From contig NZ_CP069526.1 of the NCBI RefSeq assembly GCF_016889705.1, positions 3,286,001 to 3,350,000 on the forward strand: a stretch of DNA of 64,000 nt. Reading direction: 5' to 3'. The DNA comes from Amycolatopsis sp. FDAARGOS 1241. Lineage in GTDB: Bacteria; Actinomycetota; Actinomycetes; Mycobacteriales; Pseudonocardiaceae. The stretch's first letter is position 1. Each line of letters opens with the position of its first letter. A model generated the notes under the pieces. The model saw nothing but the letters and a program-made list of their open reading frames with translations, was not told the origin of the DNA and ran no database searches. The position numbers and the translations under genes were made by a program. Of the stretch, positions 52,924 to 61,978 are shown one piece after another.

Positions 52924-53679
52924 ATGAGCGGCCACTCCAAGTGGGCCACGACGAAGCACAAGAAGGCCAACCTCGACGCGAAGCGGGGCAAGCTCTTCGC
53001 CCGGCTGATCAAGAACATCGAGGTGGCGGCCCGGACCGGCACCGGTGGTGGTGACCCCGACGGCAACCCCACGCTCTACGACGCCATCCAGAAGGCGAAG
53101 AAGAACTCGGTCCCGCAGGACAACATCGAGCGCGCGCGCAAGCGCGGCGCCGGTGAAGAGGCCGGGGGCGCCGACTGGCAGAACATCACGTACGAGGGTT
53201 ACGGCCCCAACGGCGTCGCGGTGCTGATCGAGTGCCTCACGGACAACAAGAACCGCGCCGCGATGGAGGTGCGGACCGCGCTCACGCGCAACGGCGGTTC
53301 GCTCGCCGACCCCGGCTCGGTCGCTTACATGTTCAACCGCAAGGGCGTCGTGATCATGCCGAAGGCCGAGGCGACCGAGGACGACGTGCTCATGGCCGTG
53401 CTCGACGCGGGGGCCGAGGAGGTCAACGACCTCGACGAGAGCTTCGAGATCGTCTCCGAGGGCGGCGACCTCGTGCCGGTGCGCAAGGCGCTGCAGGAAG
53501 CGGGGTTCGAGTACGAGTCGGCGGAACTGACCTTCCTGCCCACCGTCAGCGTCCCGCTCGACGTGGACGGCGCGAAGAAGGTCTTCAAGCTGATCGACGC
53601 GCTCGAGGACTGCGACGACGTGCAGAACGTCTACGCCAATTTCGACGTCTCCGACGAGGTCATGGCTTCGGTCGACTGA
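52924..53679 (+). CDS. YebC/PmpR-family protein
   Basis: A 251-residue member of the YebC family: [20 protein letters not shown] at the start, [39 protein letters not shown] and [16 protein letters not shown]. Members act as DNA-binding regulators or, as shown for some, in translation of difficult motifs; which applies here is unknown. GGAGGAAAG precedes ATG 52924. Its last 13 codons are repeated twice, degenerate, just downstream. Confidence 0.93.
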   Translation: MSGHSKWATTKHKKANLDAKRGKLFARLIKNIEVAARTGTGGGDPDGNPTLYDAIQKAKKNSVPQDNIERARKRGAGEEAGGADWQNITYEGYGPNGVAVLIECLTDNKNRAAMEVRTALTRNGGSLADPGSVAYMFNRKGVVIMPKAEATEDDVLMAVLDAGAEEVNDLDESFEIVSEGGDLVPVRKALQEAGFEYESAELTFLPTVSVPLDVDGAKKVFKLIDALEDCDDVQNVYANFDVSDEVMASVD

Positions 53680-53695
53680 GAGGCGGATCGGCGGG

Positions 53696-53831
53696 GCGTC
53701 TACGCGCTGTGTCGAATTCCGCGTCTCCGGCGAGGTCGCGGCTGCGTTCGACTGACGTGCGGGTACACGCAACGTCTACGGGCTGCCTAGGCTTCCCCGT
53801 CTCCGATGAGACCATGGCGGCGGTCGGCTGA
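53696..53831 (+). repeat. two degenerate tandem copies of the yebC 3' end
   Basis: The native tail reads [16 protein letters not shown] (to 53679). Copy 2 reads FRVSGEVAAAFD-stop (53719-53754 plus TGA region) and copy 3 reads FPVSDETMAAVG-stop (to 53831). Over the last 39 bases copy 2 differs from the gene at about 7 positions. GTCTACG precedes each at 53629, 53698 and 53774, giving periods of 69 and 76 bp; copies 2 and 3 share the longer spacing and so are closer to each other. Confidence 0.75.
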
Positions 53832-54047
53832 CGGTGGTCCAGAGCGGATTTTCGGCTCGCAGCAAGGAATTCCGGCGCCGCGGCGAACACCTCGCTCAGC
53901 GCCGGCCGGTCCCGGTCGGGCAACGGAGGACTCCGTGCCCGGCCGGGGCCGTTTCGTTCGCGATCAGCGGAGCGTAGCCGGATCCCTTGCGGTGGCCGGG
54001 AAATCGCCGCGCGCCGGTGCTGGGCTCAGCCGCGCGGGTGCGGCACA

Positions 54048-54569
54048 ATGGCCGCCGTGACGACCTCAGCCCTCACCGCCGAAGAGCAGCGCCTCATCGA
54101 CTGGATCGAGTCCCAGGCCAAGGAACGCGGCAACGCGGTGATCGCCGTCCCGGACGACGAGCGGGGCGCCGGCTACAGCTTCACCGCGTGCGCGTGGGCG
54201 CTGCACAACGTGCCGGAGGTCGTGGTCGTCGGCCTGCCCGGCGACATGGGCCCGATCCTGCTCGACGCATACGTCGACCGCGCGGCCAACGGCGAGATCT
54301 TCGAGGTCGGCAAGCGCTACGACGACTTCTTCGACGGCGCGCCCGTCGTCTTCGAGCGCGTCGCGAAGGGCCACTACCCCGAGTACTTCGGCTCGGCGTT
54401 CCTCGTCTACCCGGACGGCGACTTCCCGGCGCTGCAGGTGATCGTCGCGACGCCCGAGGGCCACTTCCCCTGGCAGGACACGGCTCCCGACGGCTTCGCC
54501 GAGTGGCAGCCCGTGCTCACCGAAAGCGGTGCGCCGGAAAGCTGGACCCCGGGCGTCGACGGGCCCTGA
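54048..54569 (+). CDS. DUF4262-family protein
   Basis: A 173-residue soluble protein: RGNAVIAVPDDERGAGYSFT, then VPEVVVVGLPGDMGPILLDA, and FGSAFLVYPDGDFPALQVIV. The first part follows the DUF4262 pattern (TVGL-type segment with YSFTACAW in its place). Function unknown. ATG 54048 or GTG 54057 may start it. It lies inside the yebC-ruvC interval and converges with the cupin gene, with 1 bp between stops. Confidence 0.7.
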   Translation: MAAVTTSALTAEEQRLIDWIESQAKERGNAVIAVPDDERGAGYSFTACAWALHNVPEVVVVGLPGDMGPILLDAYVDRAANGEIFEVGKRYDDFFDGAPVVFERVAKGHYPEYFGSAFLVYPDGDFPALQVIVATPEGHFPWQDTAPDGFAEWQPVLTESGAPESWTPGVDGP

Positions 54570-54570
54570 G

Positions 54571-55032
54571 TCACCCCGAACCGGGCAGCGCGCGCAACTC
54601 CCCGGCCGCGGCGGGAAACTGCGCGGCGAGCGCCGCCGCATCAGCGAATTCCACGCAGTCGTCGGTGTAGGGCGGCACCACCACCGTGCCCAGCAGGCTC
54701 CACGGACCGAGCGGCGCCGTCGCCTGCCAGGTCCCCGCGGGCACCACGACCTGCGGCCGCTCACCTGCGGCCACGTCGGTGCCGAGCACCGGCCGCGTCA
54801 CCGAACCGCCGGGGTGCAACAGCAGCATCCGCGCCGGCGCGCCCGCGTGGTGCACGAACACCTCGACGCGGTCGAGCCGGTGTGGTGCCGAGAACTCCGG
54901 CGCGACCAGCAGGTAGTAGATGGCCGACCCCTCCGCCGAGCGCCAGCTCTGCGCGAACCGGCCGCCTTCGACCGGCAGTGGCTGCAGACCCAGGTGGCGG
55001 ACGAATTCGGTCGGCTCCGGCATGGCGGCCAT
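54571..55032 (-). CDS. DUF985 (cupin_5) protein
   Basis: A 153-residue single-domain cupin: LGLQPLPVEGGRFAQSWRSA, SAIYYLLVAPEFSAPHRLDR, EVFVHHAGAPARMLLLHPGG and PLGPWSLLGTVVVPPYTDDC fit the DUF985 family. Metal-type histidines (PHRLDR, FVHHAG) are present, but the reaction is unknown. Starts at 55032 or 55023 are possible. It is divergent from ruvC, and the SOS box lies between them. Confidence 0.78.
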   Translation of the reverse strand: MAAMPEPTEFVRHLGLQPLPVEGGRFAQSWRSAEGSAIYYLLVAPEFSAPHRLDRVEVFVHHAGAPARMLLLHPGGSVTRPVLGTDVAAGERPQVVVPAGTWQATAPLGPWSLLGTVVVPPYTDDCVEFADAAALAAQFPAAAGELRALPGSG

Positions 55033-55063
55033 CCTGCCGCGTCGCCGCCCAGTAGCCTGCACC

Positions 55064-55079
55064 TCGAACGGATGTTCGC
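55064..55079. promoter_or_regulatory. LexA-type SOS box before ruvCAB
   Basis: TCGAAC-GGAT-GTTCGC matches the Gram-positive/actinobacterial SOS box TCGAAC-N4-GTTCGA at 11 of 12 fixed positions. It lies 18 bp upstream of the ruvC start, so ruvCAB should be DNA-damage inducible. Confidence 0.8.
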
Positions 55080-55097
55080 GCGGGTGAAGGAGAAGGT

Positions 55098-55739
55098 GTG
55101 CGGGTGCTCGGGGTCGACCCCGGTCTGACCAGGTGCGGTCTCGGCGTGGTCGACGGTGGCAAGGGCCGGGCCGTCCGCGCGGTGGCGGTGGGCGTCGTGC
55201 GCACGCCGGCGGACTCCGATCTCGCGCGGCGGCTGCTCGGCGTCGCCGACGAGGTCGAGAACTGGCTGGACCGGTACAAGCCCGAAGCCGTCGCCGTCGA
55301 GCGCGTGTTCGCGCAGCACAACGTCCGCACGGCCATGGGTACCGCGCAGGCGGGCGGCGTCGTCGCGCTGGCGGCGGCCCGCCGCGGGCTGCCGGTCGTG
55401 TTCCACACCCCGAGCGAGGTCAAGGCCGCCGTGACCGGTTCGGGCCGCGCTGACAAAGCGCAGGTCACCGGGATGGTGATGCGCCTGCTGAACCTCGAGG
55501 TGAAACCGCACCCCGCCGACGCGGCCGACGCGCTGGCGCTGGCCATCTGCCACCTCTGGCGCGAACCCCTGCGGGCCCGCCTCGCCGAGGCGGAGGCGCG
55601 CGGGGCCGAACTGGCCCGCGCGCACAAGGCCCGGCTCGCGGCCGCCGCGAAACAGGCCGGGGTCGGCGCCCGCACGCCGGTACGGCGCGCGGCCGGCCGG
55701 ACCCCGAGCAAGCTGGACGACACGGGAGCCCCACGATGA
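55098..55739 (+). CDS. ruvC: Holliday-junction resolvase RuvC
   Basis: A 213-residue RNase H-fold endonuclease. Asp7 (VLGVDPGL), Glu68 (AVAVERVF) and the [15 protein letters not shown] cluster give the acidic active site. It cuts junctions moved by RuvAB. An extra Arg/Ala-rich C-terminal tail of about 40 residues is typical of actinobacteria. The start is GTG 55098 with GAAGGAGAAGG upstream; its stop overlaps the ruvA start (ATGA). Confidence 0.95.
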   Translation: MRVLGVDPGLTRCGLGVVDGGKGRAVRAVAVGVVRTPADSDLARRLLGVADEVENWLDRYKPEAVAVERVFAQHNVRTAMGTAQAGGVVALAAARRGLPVVFHTPSEVKAAVTGSGRADKAQVTGMVMRLLNLEVKPHPADAADALALAICHLWREPLRARLAEAEARGAELARAHKARLAAAAKQAGVGARTPVRRAAGRTPSKLDDTGAPR

Positions 55740-56332
55740 TCTCCTCCGTACGCGGTGAAGTGCTGTCCGTCGGCCTGGACCACGCGGTGGTCGAGGTGGG
55801 CGGGGTGGGTTTCGCCGTGCAGGCCACGCCGGCGACGCTGGCCACGCTGCGCCGCGGCGAGCAGGTGCGCCTGCACACCGCGCTGGTCGTGCGCGAGGAC
55901 TCGCTGACGTTGTTCGGCTTCGCCGACGAAGAGGCTCGCGAGCTGTTCGGTCTCCTGCAGACCGTGTCGGGCATCGGCCCGCGGCTCGCGCTCGCGACCC
56001 TGGCCGTGCTCGAACCCGACAAGCTGCGCGCGGCCCTGGTGGAAGGCAACATCACCGTCCTCACGCAGGTGCCCGGCATCGGCCGCAAGGGGGCCGAGCG
56101 CCTCAGCCTCGAGCTGCGCGACAAGGTCACCGCGCTCGGCGCGACGGGCGAGGTGCCGGTGGTGTCCGCGCCCGGCGCGCTGCGCGCCGAGGTCGTGGAA
56201 GCGCTGGCCGGCCTGGGTTTCCCGGCGAAGCAGGCCGAACAGGCCGTGGACCGCGTGCTCGCCGAGGGCGACGGGCACACCACCTCGTCGGTGCTGCGCG
56301 CGGCCCTGGCGATGCTCGGGCGGAAGCGGTAA
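55736..56332 (+). CDS. ruvA: Holliday-junction helicase subunit RuvA
   Basis: A 198-residue protein: N-terminal OB fold ([20 protein letters not shown]), tandem helix-hairpin-helix motifs ([38 protein letters not shown]) and the C-terminal RuvB-binding domain after a linker. It binds the junction and loads RuvB. ATGA overlap with ruvC; 3 bp to ruvB. Confidence 0.95.
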   Translation: MISSVRGEVLSVGLDHAVVEVGGVGFAVQATPATLATLRRGEQVRLHTALVVREDSLTLFGFADEEARELFGLLQTVSGIGPRLALATLAVLEPDKLRAALVEGNITVLTQVPGIGRKGAERLSLELRDKVTALGATGEVPVVSAPGALRAEVVEALAGLGFPAKQAEQAVDRVLAEGDGHTTSSVLRAALAMLGRKR

Positions 56333-56335
56333 CCG

Positions 56336-57418
56336 GTGGAGAACGAGGTGACGGAGTTCGACGCCGGCGGCGACACCGACGAGACCTTGTCGGCGCTGTC
56401 GCAGAACGGCGAACGCGAGGTCGAGACGACGCTGCGGCCGCACCGGCTCGACGAGTTCGTCGGCCAGCAGCGGGTCCGTGAGCAGCTCGAGCTGGTGCTC
56501 GAGAGCGCCCGGCGCCGCGGGGTGCCGCCCGACCACGTGCTGCTGTCCGGCCCGCCCGGCCTGGGCAAGACGAGCCTCGCGATGATCGTGGCCGCCGAGC
56601 TCGGTGCGGCCATCCGCATCACGTCCGGCCCGGCGCTGGAACGCGCGGGCGACCTCGCCGCGATGCTGTCGAACCTCGCGCCAGGCGACGTGCTGTTCAT
56701 CGACGAGATCCACCGCATCGCCCGCCCGGCCGAGGAGATGCTCTACCTCGCGATGGAGGACTTCCGCGTCGACGTGGTTGTCGGCAAGGGCCCGGGCGCC
56801 ACGAGCATCCCGCTCGATATCGCCCCGTTCACCCTGGTCGGGGCCACCACGCGGTCCGGGTCGCTGACCGGGCCGCTGCGCGATCGCTTCGGCTTCACCG
56901 GCCAGATGGAGTTCTACGCCGACTCCGACCTGGAGCTCGTCGTGCGCCGCGCCGCGACGATCCTCGGCATCACGATCGACCGCGACGGCTGCGCCGAGAT
57001 CGCCCGCCGGTCGCGGGGGACACCCCGGATCGCGAACCGGCTGCTGCGCCGAGTCCGCGACTACGCCGAGGTGCGCGCCGACGGCACCGTGACCAGGGAC
57101 GTCGCGCGCGCCGCGCTGAAGGTCTACGACGTGGACGAACTCGGACTCGACCGGCTCGACCGCGCCGTGCTGACGGCGCTGACCCGCTCGTTCGGCGGGG
57201 GACCGGTCGGCATCTCGACACTCGCGGTCGCGGTCGGTGAAGAGGCGACCACGGTGGAAGAGGTGTGCGAACCGTACCTGGTCCGCGCGGGTATGCTCGC
57301 GCGGACTCCGCGTGGCCGGGTCGCGACCGCGGCCGCGTGGGAGCACCTCGGCCTGGTACCGCCGCCCGAGACCGGACGGTCGGACCAGGGCGGTCCCACG
57401 TTGTTCGACCAGGGCTGA
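56336..57418 (+). CDS. ruvB: Holliday-junction branch-migration ATPase RuvB
   Basis: A 360-residue AAA+ motor: Walker A GPPGLGKT at 72-79, Walker [11 protein letters not shown] at about 118-127, sensor [19 protein letters not shown] with the arginine finger, and the winged-helix domain with [18 protein letters not shown]. The start GTG 56336 is 4 bp from the ruvA stop. Confidence 0.96.
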   Translation: MENEVTEFDAGGDTDETLSALSQNGEREVETTLRPHRLDEFVGQQRVREQLELVLESARRRGVPPDHVLLSGPPGLGKTSLAMIVAAELGAAIRITSGPALERAGDLAAMLSNLAPGDVLFIDEIHRIARPAEEMLYLAMEDFRVDVVVGKGPGATSIPLDIAPFTLVGATTRSGSLTGPLRDRFGFTGQMEFYADSDLELVVRRAATILGITIDRDGCAEIARRSRGTPRIANRLLRRVRDYAEVRADGTVTRDVARAALKVYDVDELGLDRLDRAVLTALTRSFGGGPVGISTLAVAVGEEATTVEEVCEPYLVRAGMLARTPRGRVATAAAWEHLGLVPPPETGRSDQGGPTLFDQG

Positions 57419-57562
57419 CGCGGGGCGCCGGGCACCGGCGGCGGGAGCGGAACAGACGGTGGGTGCTGGCGATTTCGCGAGCACCTGGCACACTCGAAGA
57501 CAGCACATCCGTCAAAACCGGGCGTGAGCGGCGACCACGCGGCGTCCGTCGAATGGAGAGTC

Positions 57563-57982
57563 ATGAACAACTTACTGCTGCCGTTGCTGCTGCTGGTCGT
57601 GGTGGCCGTGCCGCTCGTCCTCGGTACCCGCAAGCAGAAGAAGCAGCAGGCAGCCCAGCAGGACCTGCAGAAGAGCCTCGCCCCCGGCGACCGCGTCATG
57701 ACCACTTCGGGCCTCTACGGCACCGTCGCCGACGCGTCGGGCGACGACACGATCGACATCGAGATCGCCCCCGGGGTCGTCACGACCTGGCTGCGGATCG
57801 CGGTCCGCGAGAAGGTCCAGCCGGCCGTCGAAACCGACGAGACCGAAACCGGGACCGACTCGGACGAGACCGTCGGCGGTGTCGCGTCGACCTCCGAAGC
57901 GCCCGTTCAGGAGTCCATCTCGGACGAGGACGAGAAGTCCGGTGCGCAGATCGCGCCCCCGCTGGAGCACGGGAAGAAGTGA
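57563..57982 (+). CDS. yajC: preprotein translocase accessory subunit YajC
   Basis: A 139-residue protein with one N-terminal helix (NNLLLPLLLLVVVAVPLVLG), then the conserved KSLAPGDRVMTTSGLYGTVA and TWLRIAVREKV. An acidic Thr/Glu-rich tail of about 50 residues follows. It associates with SecDF. ATG 57563 follows ATGGAGAG; a longer in-frame start at 57524 is less likely. It follows ruvB by 144 bp. Confidence 0.93.
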   Translation: MNNLLLPLLLLVVVAVPLVLGTRKQKKQQAAQQDLQKSLAPGDRVMTTSGLYGTVADASGDDTIDIEIAPGVVTTWLRIAVREKVQPAVETDETETGTDSDETVGGVASTSEAPVQESISDEDEKSGAQIAPPLEHGKK

Positions 57983-58049
57983 CCTCGCTCTTCCCCGGGC
58001 AGTGACGCACCCGTAGCCGACGAAAGTCGGTACGGGCGAACGCAGGGCT

Positions 58050-58083
58050 CACGCAGCACCGAGTACTGTCTCGGTGCTGCGTG
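58050..58083 (+). terminator. hairpin between yajC and secD
   Basis: A perfect 14-bp stem, 58050-58063 with 58070-58083, encloses TACTGT. It lies about 70 bp past the yajC stop and 100 bp before secD. No T-run follows. It may end part of the yajC transcripts, making secDF expression partly independent. Confidence 0.6.
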
Positions 58084-58187
58084 CGTGTCCGCCGCCATAG
58101 TCATGCCCAGCAGCGTTCCGGGAGCACCTTCCCGGCTCGCTCACCGAACCAGTTGGGGTACACCCAGTCCGAGGAGACCGAAGCACC

Positions 58188-59954
58188 GTGGCACCATCGG
58201 CCGGGCATCTCCGCCCGGGACGCTATCTCGCTTTCTTCGCCCTGATCGTGATCGTGCTGTACGCGCTGGTGTTCTTCACCGGCGGCGGCAAGCCGACGCC
58301 GAAGCTGGGCATCGACCTGCAGGGCGGCACCCGGGTCACGCTCACCGCGCGGACCCCGGACGGCGGACAGCCCACGCGCGACTCGCTCGACCAGGCGCGC
58401 CAGATCATCGAGACCCGGGTGAACGGCATCGGCGTCGCCGGCACGGAGGTCGTGCTGGACGGCAACAACGTTGTCATCACCGTCCCGGGTGCGCAGGGCG
58501 ACGAGGCCAAGAGCCTGGGCCGCACGGCGAAGCTCGGCTTCCGCAAGGTCATCACCTCGCAGCCCAACACCCCGGCCGCTCCGCCCGCCTCGGGTACGCA
58601 GGCGCCGCCTTCGGGCAGCCAGACCCCGCCGCCGGCTTCGGGCGCCCCCGCGGCCCCGCCGTCCGCGAACAGTGCGCCTTCGAGCGCGCCGAACGGCGGT
58701 GGCGGTGGCGGTGCGCTCGGTGCCCCGGCGCAGCAGCCACCGAGCACCACGCCGTCCGCGCCCCCGGCTTCATCCGGCACACCGGCGGCCGGCGACGAGG
58801 CGAAGACGCCCATCGAGCAGGCGCAGGCGATCCGGCAGAACCCGGACCTGGCCTCCACGGACCAGGCGAAGGCGCAGGCCGCTCAGCAGGCCGCCCTCGC
58901 TTCCCTGACGTGCGCACCGAACGTGGCTGACCCGCTCGAGGGCAACGACATCGCGAACAAGCCGCTCGTCGCGTGCGGTGACAAGGACGCGACGAAGTAC
59001 GTGCTGGGACCGGAGTTCCTGCCTGGCACGGAGATCGCCGACGCGACCTCGGGCTACGACCAGCAGCGCGGCCAGTGGGTCGTCGACCTGACCTTCAAGG
59101 GCGCGGGCAGCAAGACCTGGGGCGACTTCACCTCGGCCAACGTCAACTCGCAGGCCGCGTTCGTGCTCGACACGAACGTCGTCTCGGCGCCGACGATCCA
59201 GTCGGCCATCCTCGGCGGCAACACCCAGATCACCGGGCAGTTCACGCAGGGTGAGGCGAAGGACCTGGCGAACGTGCTGAAGTACGGTTCGCTGCCGCTG
59301 TCGTTCGACTCCTCCGACGCCACGACCGTGTCGGCGACGCTGGGCTCGGCGTCGCTGCAGGCCGGCCTGCTGGCCGGCGCGATCGGCCTGGTGGTCGTGT
59401 TCATCTACTGCCTGATCTACTACCGCCTGCTCGGGATCCTCACGATCCTTTCGCTGGCGCTGTCCGGCTTGCTGATCTATGCGGTGCTCGTGCTGCTCGG
59501 CCGGTGGATCGGGTACACGCTGGACCTCGCCGGCATCGCCGGCTTGATCATCGCCATCGGCATCACGGCGGACTCGTTCGTCATCTACTTCGAACGGCTC
59601 AAGGACGAGATCCGCGAAGGCCGGACGTTCCGCTCCGCCGTGCCGCGCGGGTGGGCCCGCGCCCGGCGCACCATCCTGGCGTCCGACGCGGTGAGCTTCC
59701 TCGCCGCCGCGATCCTGTACGTGATCGCCGTCGGCGACGTCCAGGGCTTCGCGTTCACCCTCGGCATGTCGACGGTGCTCGACCTCGTGGTGGTCTACCT
59801 GGTCACGCACCCGCTCGTGGCGATGGTGTCCACGTCGAAGTCCTCGTTCCTGTCCAATCCCCGAAACCTTGGCCTCGGTGCCGTCCAGCAGCTGGCCTCG
59901 TCGCGCAAGGCCGCGCGCCCGTCGGTCGGCCGTACGAACGTGAAGGAGGCCTGA
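58188..59954 (+). CDS. secD: protein translocase subunit SecD
   Basis: A 588-residue RND-type Sec accessory. Helix 1 (YLAFFALIVIVLYALVFFTG) is followed by LGIDLQGGTRVTLTAR and the P1 domain, then five helices with GIAGLIIAIGITADSFVIYF and AVPRGWARARRTILASDAVS. SecDF uses proton flow to pull exported proteins out. Between about residues 125 and 205 the P1 domain carries a Pro/Ala/Ser/Gly-rich insertion. GTG 58188 starts it; secF follows 1 bp after the stop. Confidence 0.95.
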   Translation: MAPSAGHLRPGRYLAFFALIVIVLYALVFFTGGGKPTPKLGIDLQGGTRVTLTARTPDGGQPTRDSLDQARQIIETRVNGIGVAGTEVVLDGNNVVITVPGAQGDEAKSLGRTAKLGFRKVITSQPNTPAAPPASGTQAPPSGSQTPPPASGAPAAPPSANSAPSSAPNGGGGGGALGAPAQQPPSTTPSAPPASSGTPAAGDEAKTPIEQAQAIRQNPDLASTDQAKAQAAQQAALASLTCAPNVADPLEGNDIANKPLVACGDKDATKYVLGPEFLPGTEIADATSGYDQQRGQWVVDLTFKGAGSKTWGDFTSANVNSQAAFVLDTNVVSAPTIQSAILGGNTQITGQFTQGEAKDLANVLKYGSLPLSFDSSDATTVSATLGSASLQAGLLAGAIGLVVVFIYCLIYYRLLGILTILSLALSGLLIYAVLVLLGRWIGYTLDLAGIAGLIIAIGITADSFVIYFERLKDEIREGRTFRSAVPRGWARARRTILASDAVSFLAAAILYVIAVGDVQGFAFTLGMSTVLDLVVVYLVTHPLVAMVSTSKSSFLSNPRNLGLGAVQQLASSRKAARPSVGRTNVKEA

Positions 59955-59955
59955 C

Positions 59956-61224
59956 GTGGGCGTCGAAGACCTCGGCACGGATGCCGAAGCCAAGGAACCC
60001 CGCTCGGGCGGCTCGTCGGCTCCGGCCGGTGCGGCGAAGAAGGAAAGCGTCTTCCACCGGCTCTACGTCGGCACCGGTGCGTTCGACATCGTCGGCGCGC
60101 GCAAGCGCTGGTACATCTTCTTCGCGGTGCTGGTGCTCGTGTGCATCGGCTCCATGGCGATCCGCAGCTTCAACTTCGGCATCGAGTTCGAAGGCGGCAC
60201 GCAGATCCAGCTGCCCGCGCACGGCGCGCACGGCGAGATCACCACGTCGCAGGTGACCGAGTCGTTCACCAAGGCTCTGGGCGAGCAGCCGTCGGAGACG
60301 CAGCGCGTCGGCACCGGCAACGCGGCGACGATCCAGATCCGTTCGGAGGCGCTGCCGGCCGACCAGGTCACCAAGGTGAAGCAGCAGCTGTTCACCGACT
60401 GGGCGCCGGTCGCGGCCAACGGCCAGCCGAGTGTGCAGGCCATCAGCGACAGCGCCGTGAGCGCGTCGTGGGGCGGGGAGATCTCGCGGCAGGCGCTGAT
60501 CGCGCTCGCGGTCTTCCTCGTGGCCGTGGTGATCTTCCTGGCGATCTACTTCGACACCCGGATGGCCGCGGCCGCGCTGGTCTCGCTGATCCACGACATC
60601 GTGGTCACCGCCGGTGTGTACTCGCTCGTCGGCTTCGAGGTCACGCCGGCGACGGTGATCGGCTTGCTGACGATCCTCGGGTTCTCCCTGTACGACACGG
60701 TGGTGGTGTTCGACAAGGTCCGCGAGAACACGCGCGGCCTGCTCGGCCTCACCCGTCGCACGTACGCCGAGGCGGCCAACCTGGCGCTGAACCAGACACT
60801 GATGCGGTCGTTCAACACCGCGTTCATCGCGCTGCTGCCGATCCTGGGCCTGCTGATCGTCGGGTACCTCCTGCTCGGCTCGGGCACGCTGCAAGACCTG
60901 GCGCTCGTGCAGCTCACCGGCACGCTGGTCGGCGTGCTGTCGTCGGTCGCGCTCGCCACCCCGCTGCTGGTCGACTTCAAGATGCGCGAGCCGAAATATC
61001 AGCAGCAGGCGCAGCGCGTGGCGGCCCGCCGTGCGAAGGCAGCCGCCCGCGACACCGAGGGCGAGGGCTTCGACGCGGCGGACGACGACGCGCTGGCCAC
61101 CGAACTCCGCAAGGAGAAGGCGATGGCCGCGGCCGCCGGGGTGCCGGCCCGCACGCCGAAGGCGCGGCCGCAGAACAAACCGCGCCGCAGCGGTGGCGTG
61201 TCGTCGGCGAAGCGGAAGCGCTGA
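59956..61224 (+). CDS. secF: protein translocase subunit SecF
   Basis: A 422-residue partner of Sec[18 protein letters not shown] after helix 1, [20 protein letters not shown], and [20 protein letters not shown] with [13 protein letters not shown] typical of SecF. A basic/acidic C-terminal tail of about 90 residues ends in [13 protein letters not shown] 59956 lies 1 bp after secD, so the two are coupled. Confidence 0.95.
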   Translation: MGVEDLGTDAEAKEPRSGGSSAPAGAAKKESVFHRLYVGTGAFDIVGARKRWYIFFAVLVLVCIGSMAIRSFNFGIEFEGGTQIQLPAHGAHGEITTSQVTESFTKALGEQPSETQRVGTGNAATIQIRSEALPADQVTKVKQQLFTDWAPVAANGQPSVQAISDSAVSASWGGEISRQALIALAVFLVAVVIFLAIYFDTRMAAAALVSLIHDIVVTAGVYSLVGFEVTPATVIGLLTILGFSLYDTVVVFDKVRENTRGLLGLTRRTYAEAANLALNQTLMRSFNTAFIALLPILGLLIVGYLLLGSGTLQDLALVQLTGTLVGVLSSVALATPLLVDFKMREPKYQQQAQRVAARRAKAAARDTEGEGFDAADDDALATELRKEKAMAAAAGVPARTPKARPQNKPRRSGGVSSAKRKR

Positions 61225-61229
61225 GCACG

Positions 61230-61748
61230 GTGGACCTGGAGAAAGCCCTCGGCCTCATCGCCGAGGTGCCGGACTTCCCCGAGCCCGGCGTGCTGTTCCG
61301 CGACCTGAGCCCGCTCTTCGCGGACGCCGCCGGTTTCGCCGCGGTCGTCGACGCACTGGCCGGCACGCTCGACCCCGAGGTCGAGCTGCTGGCCGGCGTC
61401 GAGGCCCGCGGGTTCCTCCTCGCCGCGGCCGTCGGGTACGCCCGCGGCCTCGGCGTGGTGCTCGTCCGCAAGCCCGGCAAGCTGCCGGCGGTCGCCGGCC
61501 GCGTCGACTACGCGCTCGAGTACGGCACGGCGAGCGTGGAACTGCCCGCGGGCGTCGTGCGCCCCGGCACCCGCGTCACGGTCCTGGACGACGTCCTCGC
61601 CACCGGTGGCACGGTCGCTGCGACGGCGAAGCTGCTGGAAGGTGCCGGGGCTGTCCTGGACAGCGTGTCGGTGGTGCTCGAGCTGGCGGCACTCGGTGGC
61701 CGCGCGGCGCTGGCGGGCAGGCGGATCGACGCACTGCGGGTCGTCTGA
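61230..61748 (+). CDS. apt: adenine phosphoribosyltransferase
   Basis: A 172-residue PRPP-dependent purine-salvage enzyme. [20 protein letters not shown] is the Apt N-terminus, [10 protein letters not shown] the base-binding region, and [11 protein letters not shown] (about 118-128) the PRPP loop. GTG 61230 is 5 bp after the secF stop. The apt-rel order downstream of secDF is shared with mycobacteria. Confidence 0.94.
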   Translation: MDLEKALGLIAEVPDFPEPGVLFRDLSPLFADAAGFAAVVDALAGTLDPEVELLAGVEARGFLLAAAVGYARGLGVVLVRKPGKLPAVAGRVDYALEYGTASVELPAGVVRPGTRVTVLDDVLATGGTVAATAKLLEGAGAVLDSVSVVLELAALGGRAALAGRRIDALRVV

Positions 61749-61978
61749 GCGCCGGCATCGCCGATCGCGCATCGCCCGTGGCGGGGATGGCTGCGCGCCG
61801 TGGTGTGATCGGCACCCCGCGTCGCGAGGGAAGCTGCGCTGGTCAAGCGGTGTTGGAACCAGTGTGGCCCGGCGGAGACCCGCGGCGCGCCGGCTGTCGA
61901 TCGGAAGTGGGCGGCGAGGCCACGCGGTCGAACGGCTACCCTGGGGGTTCGAAGGCCGCACGAGAGCAGGAGGTGCGG

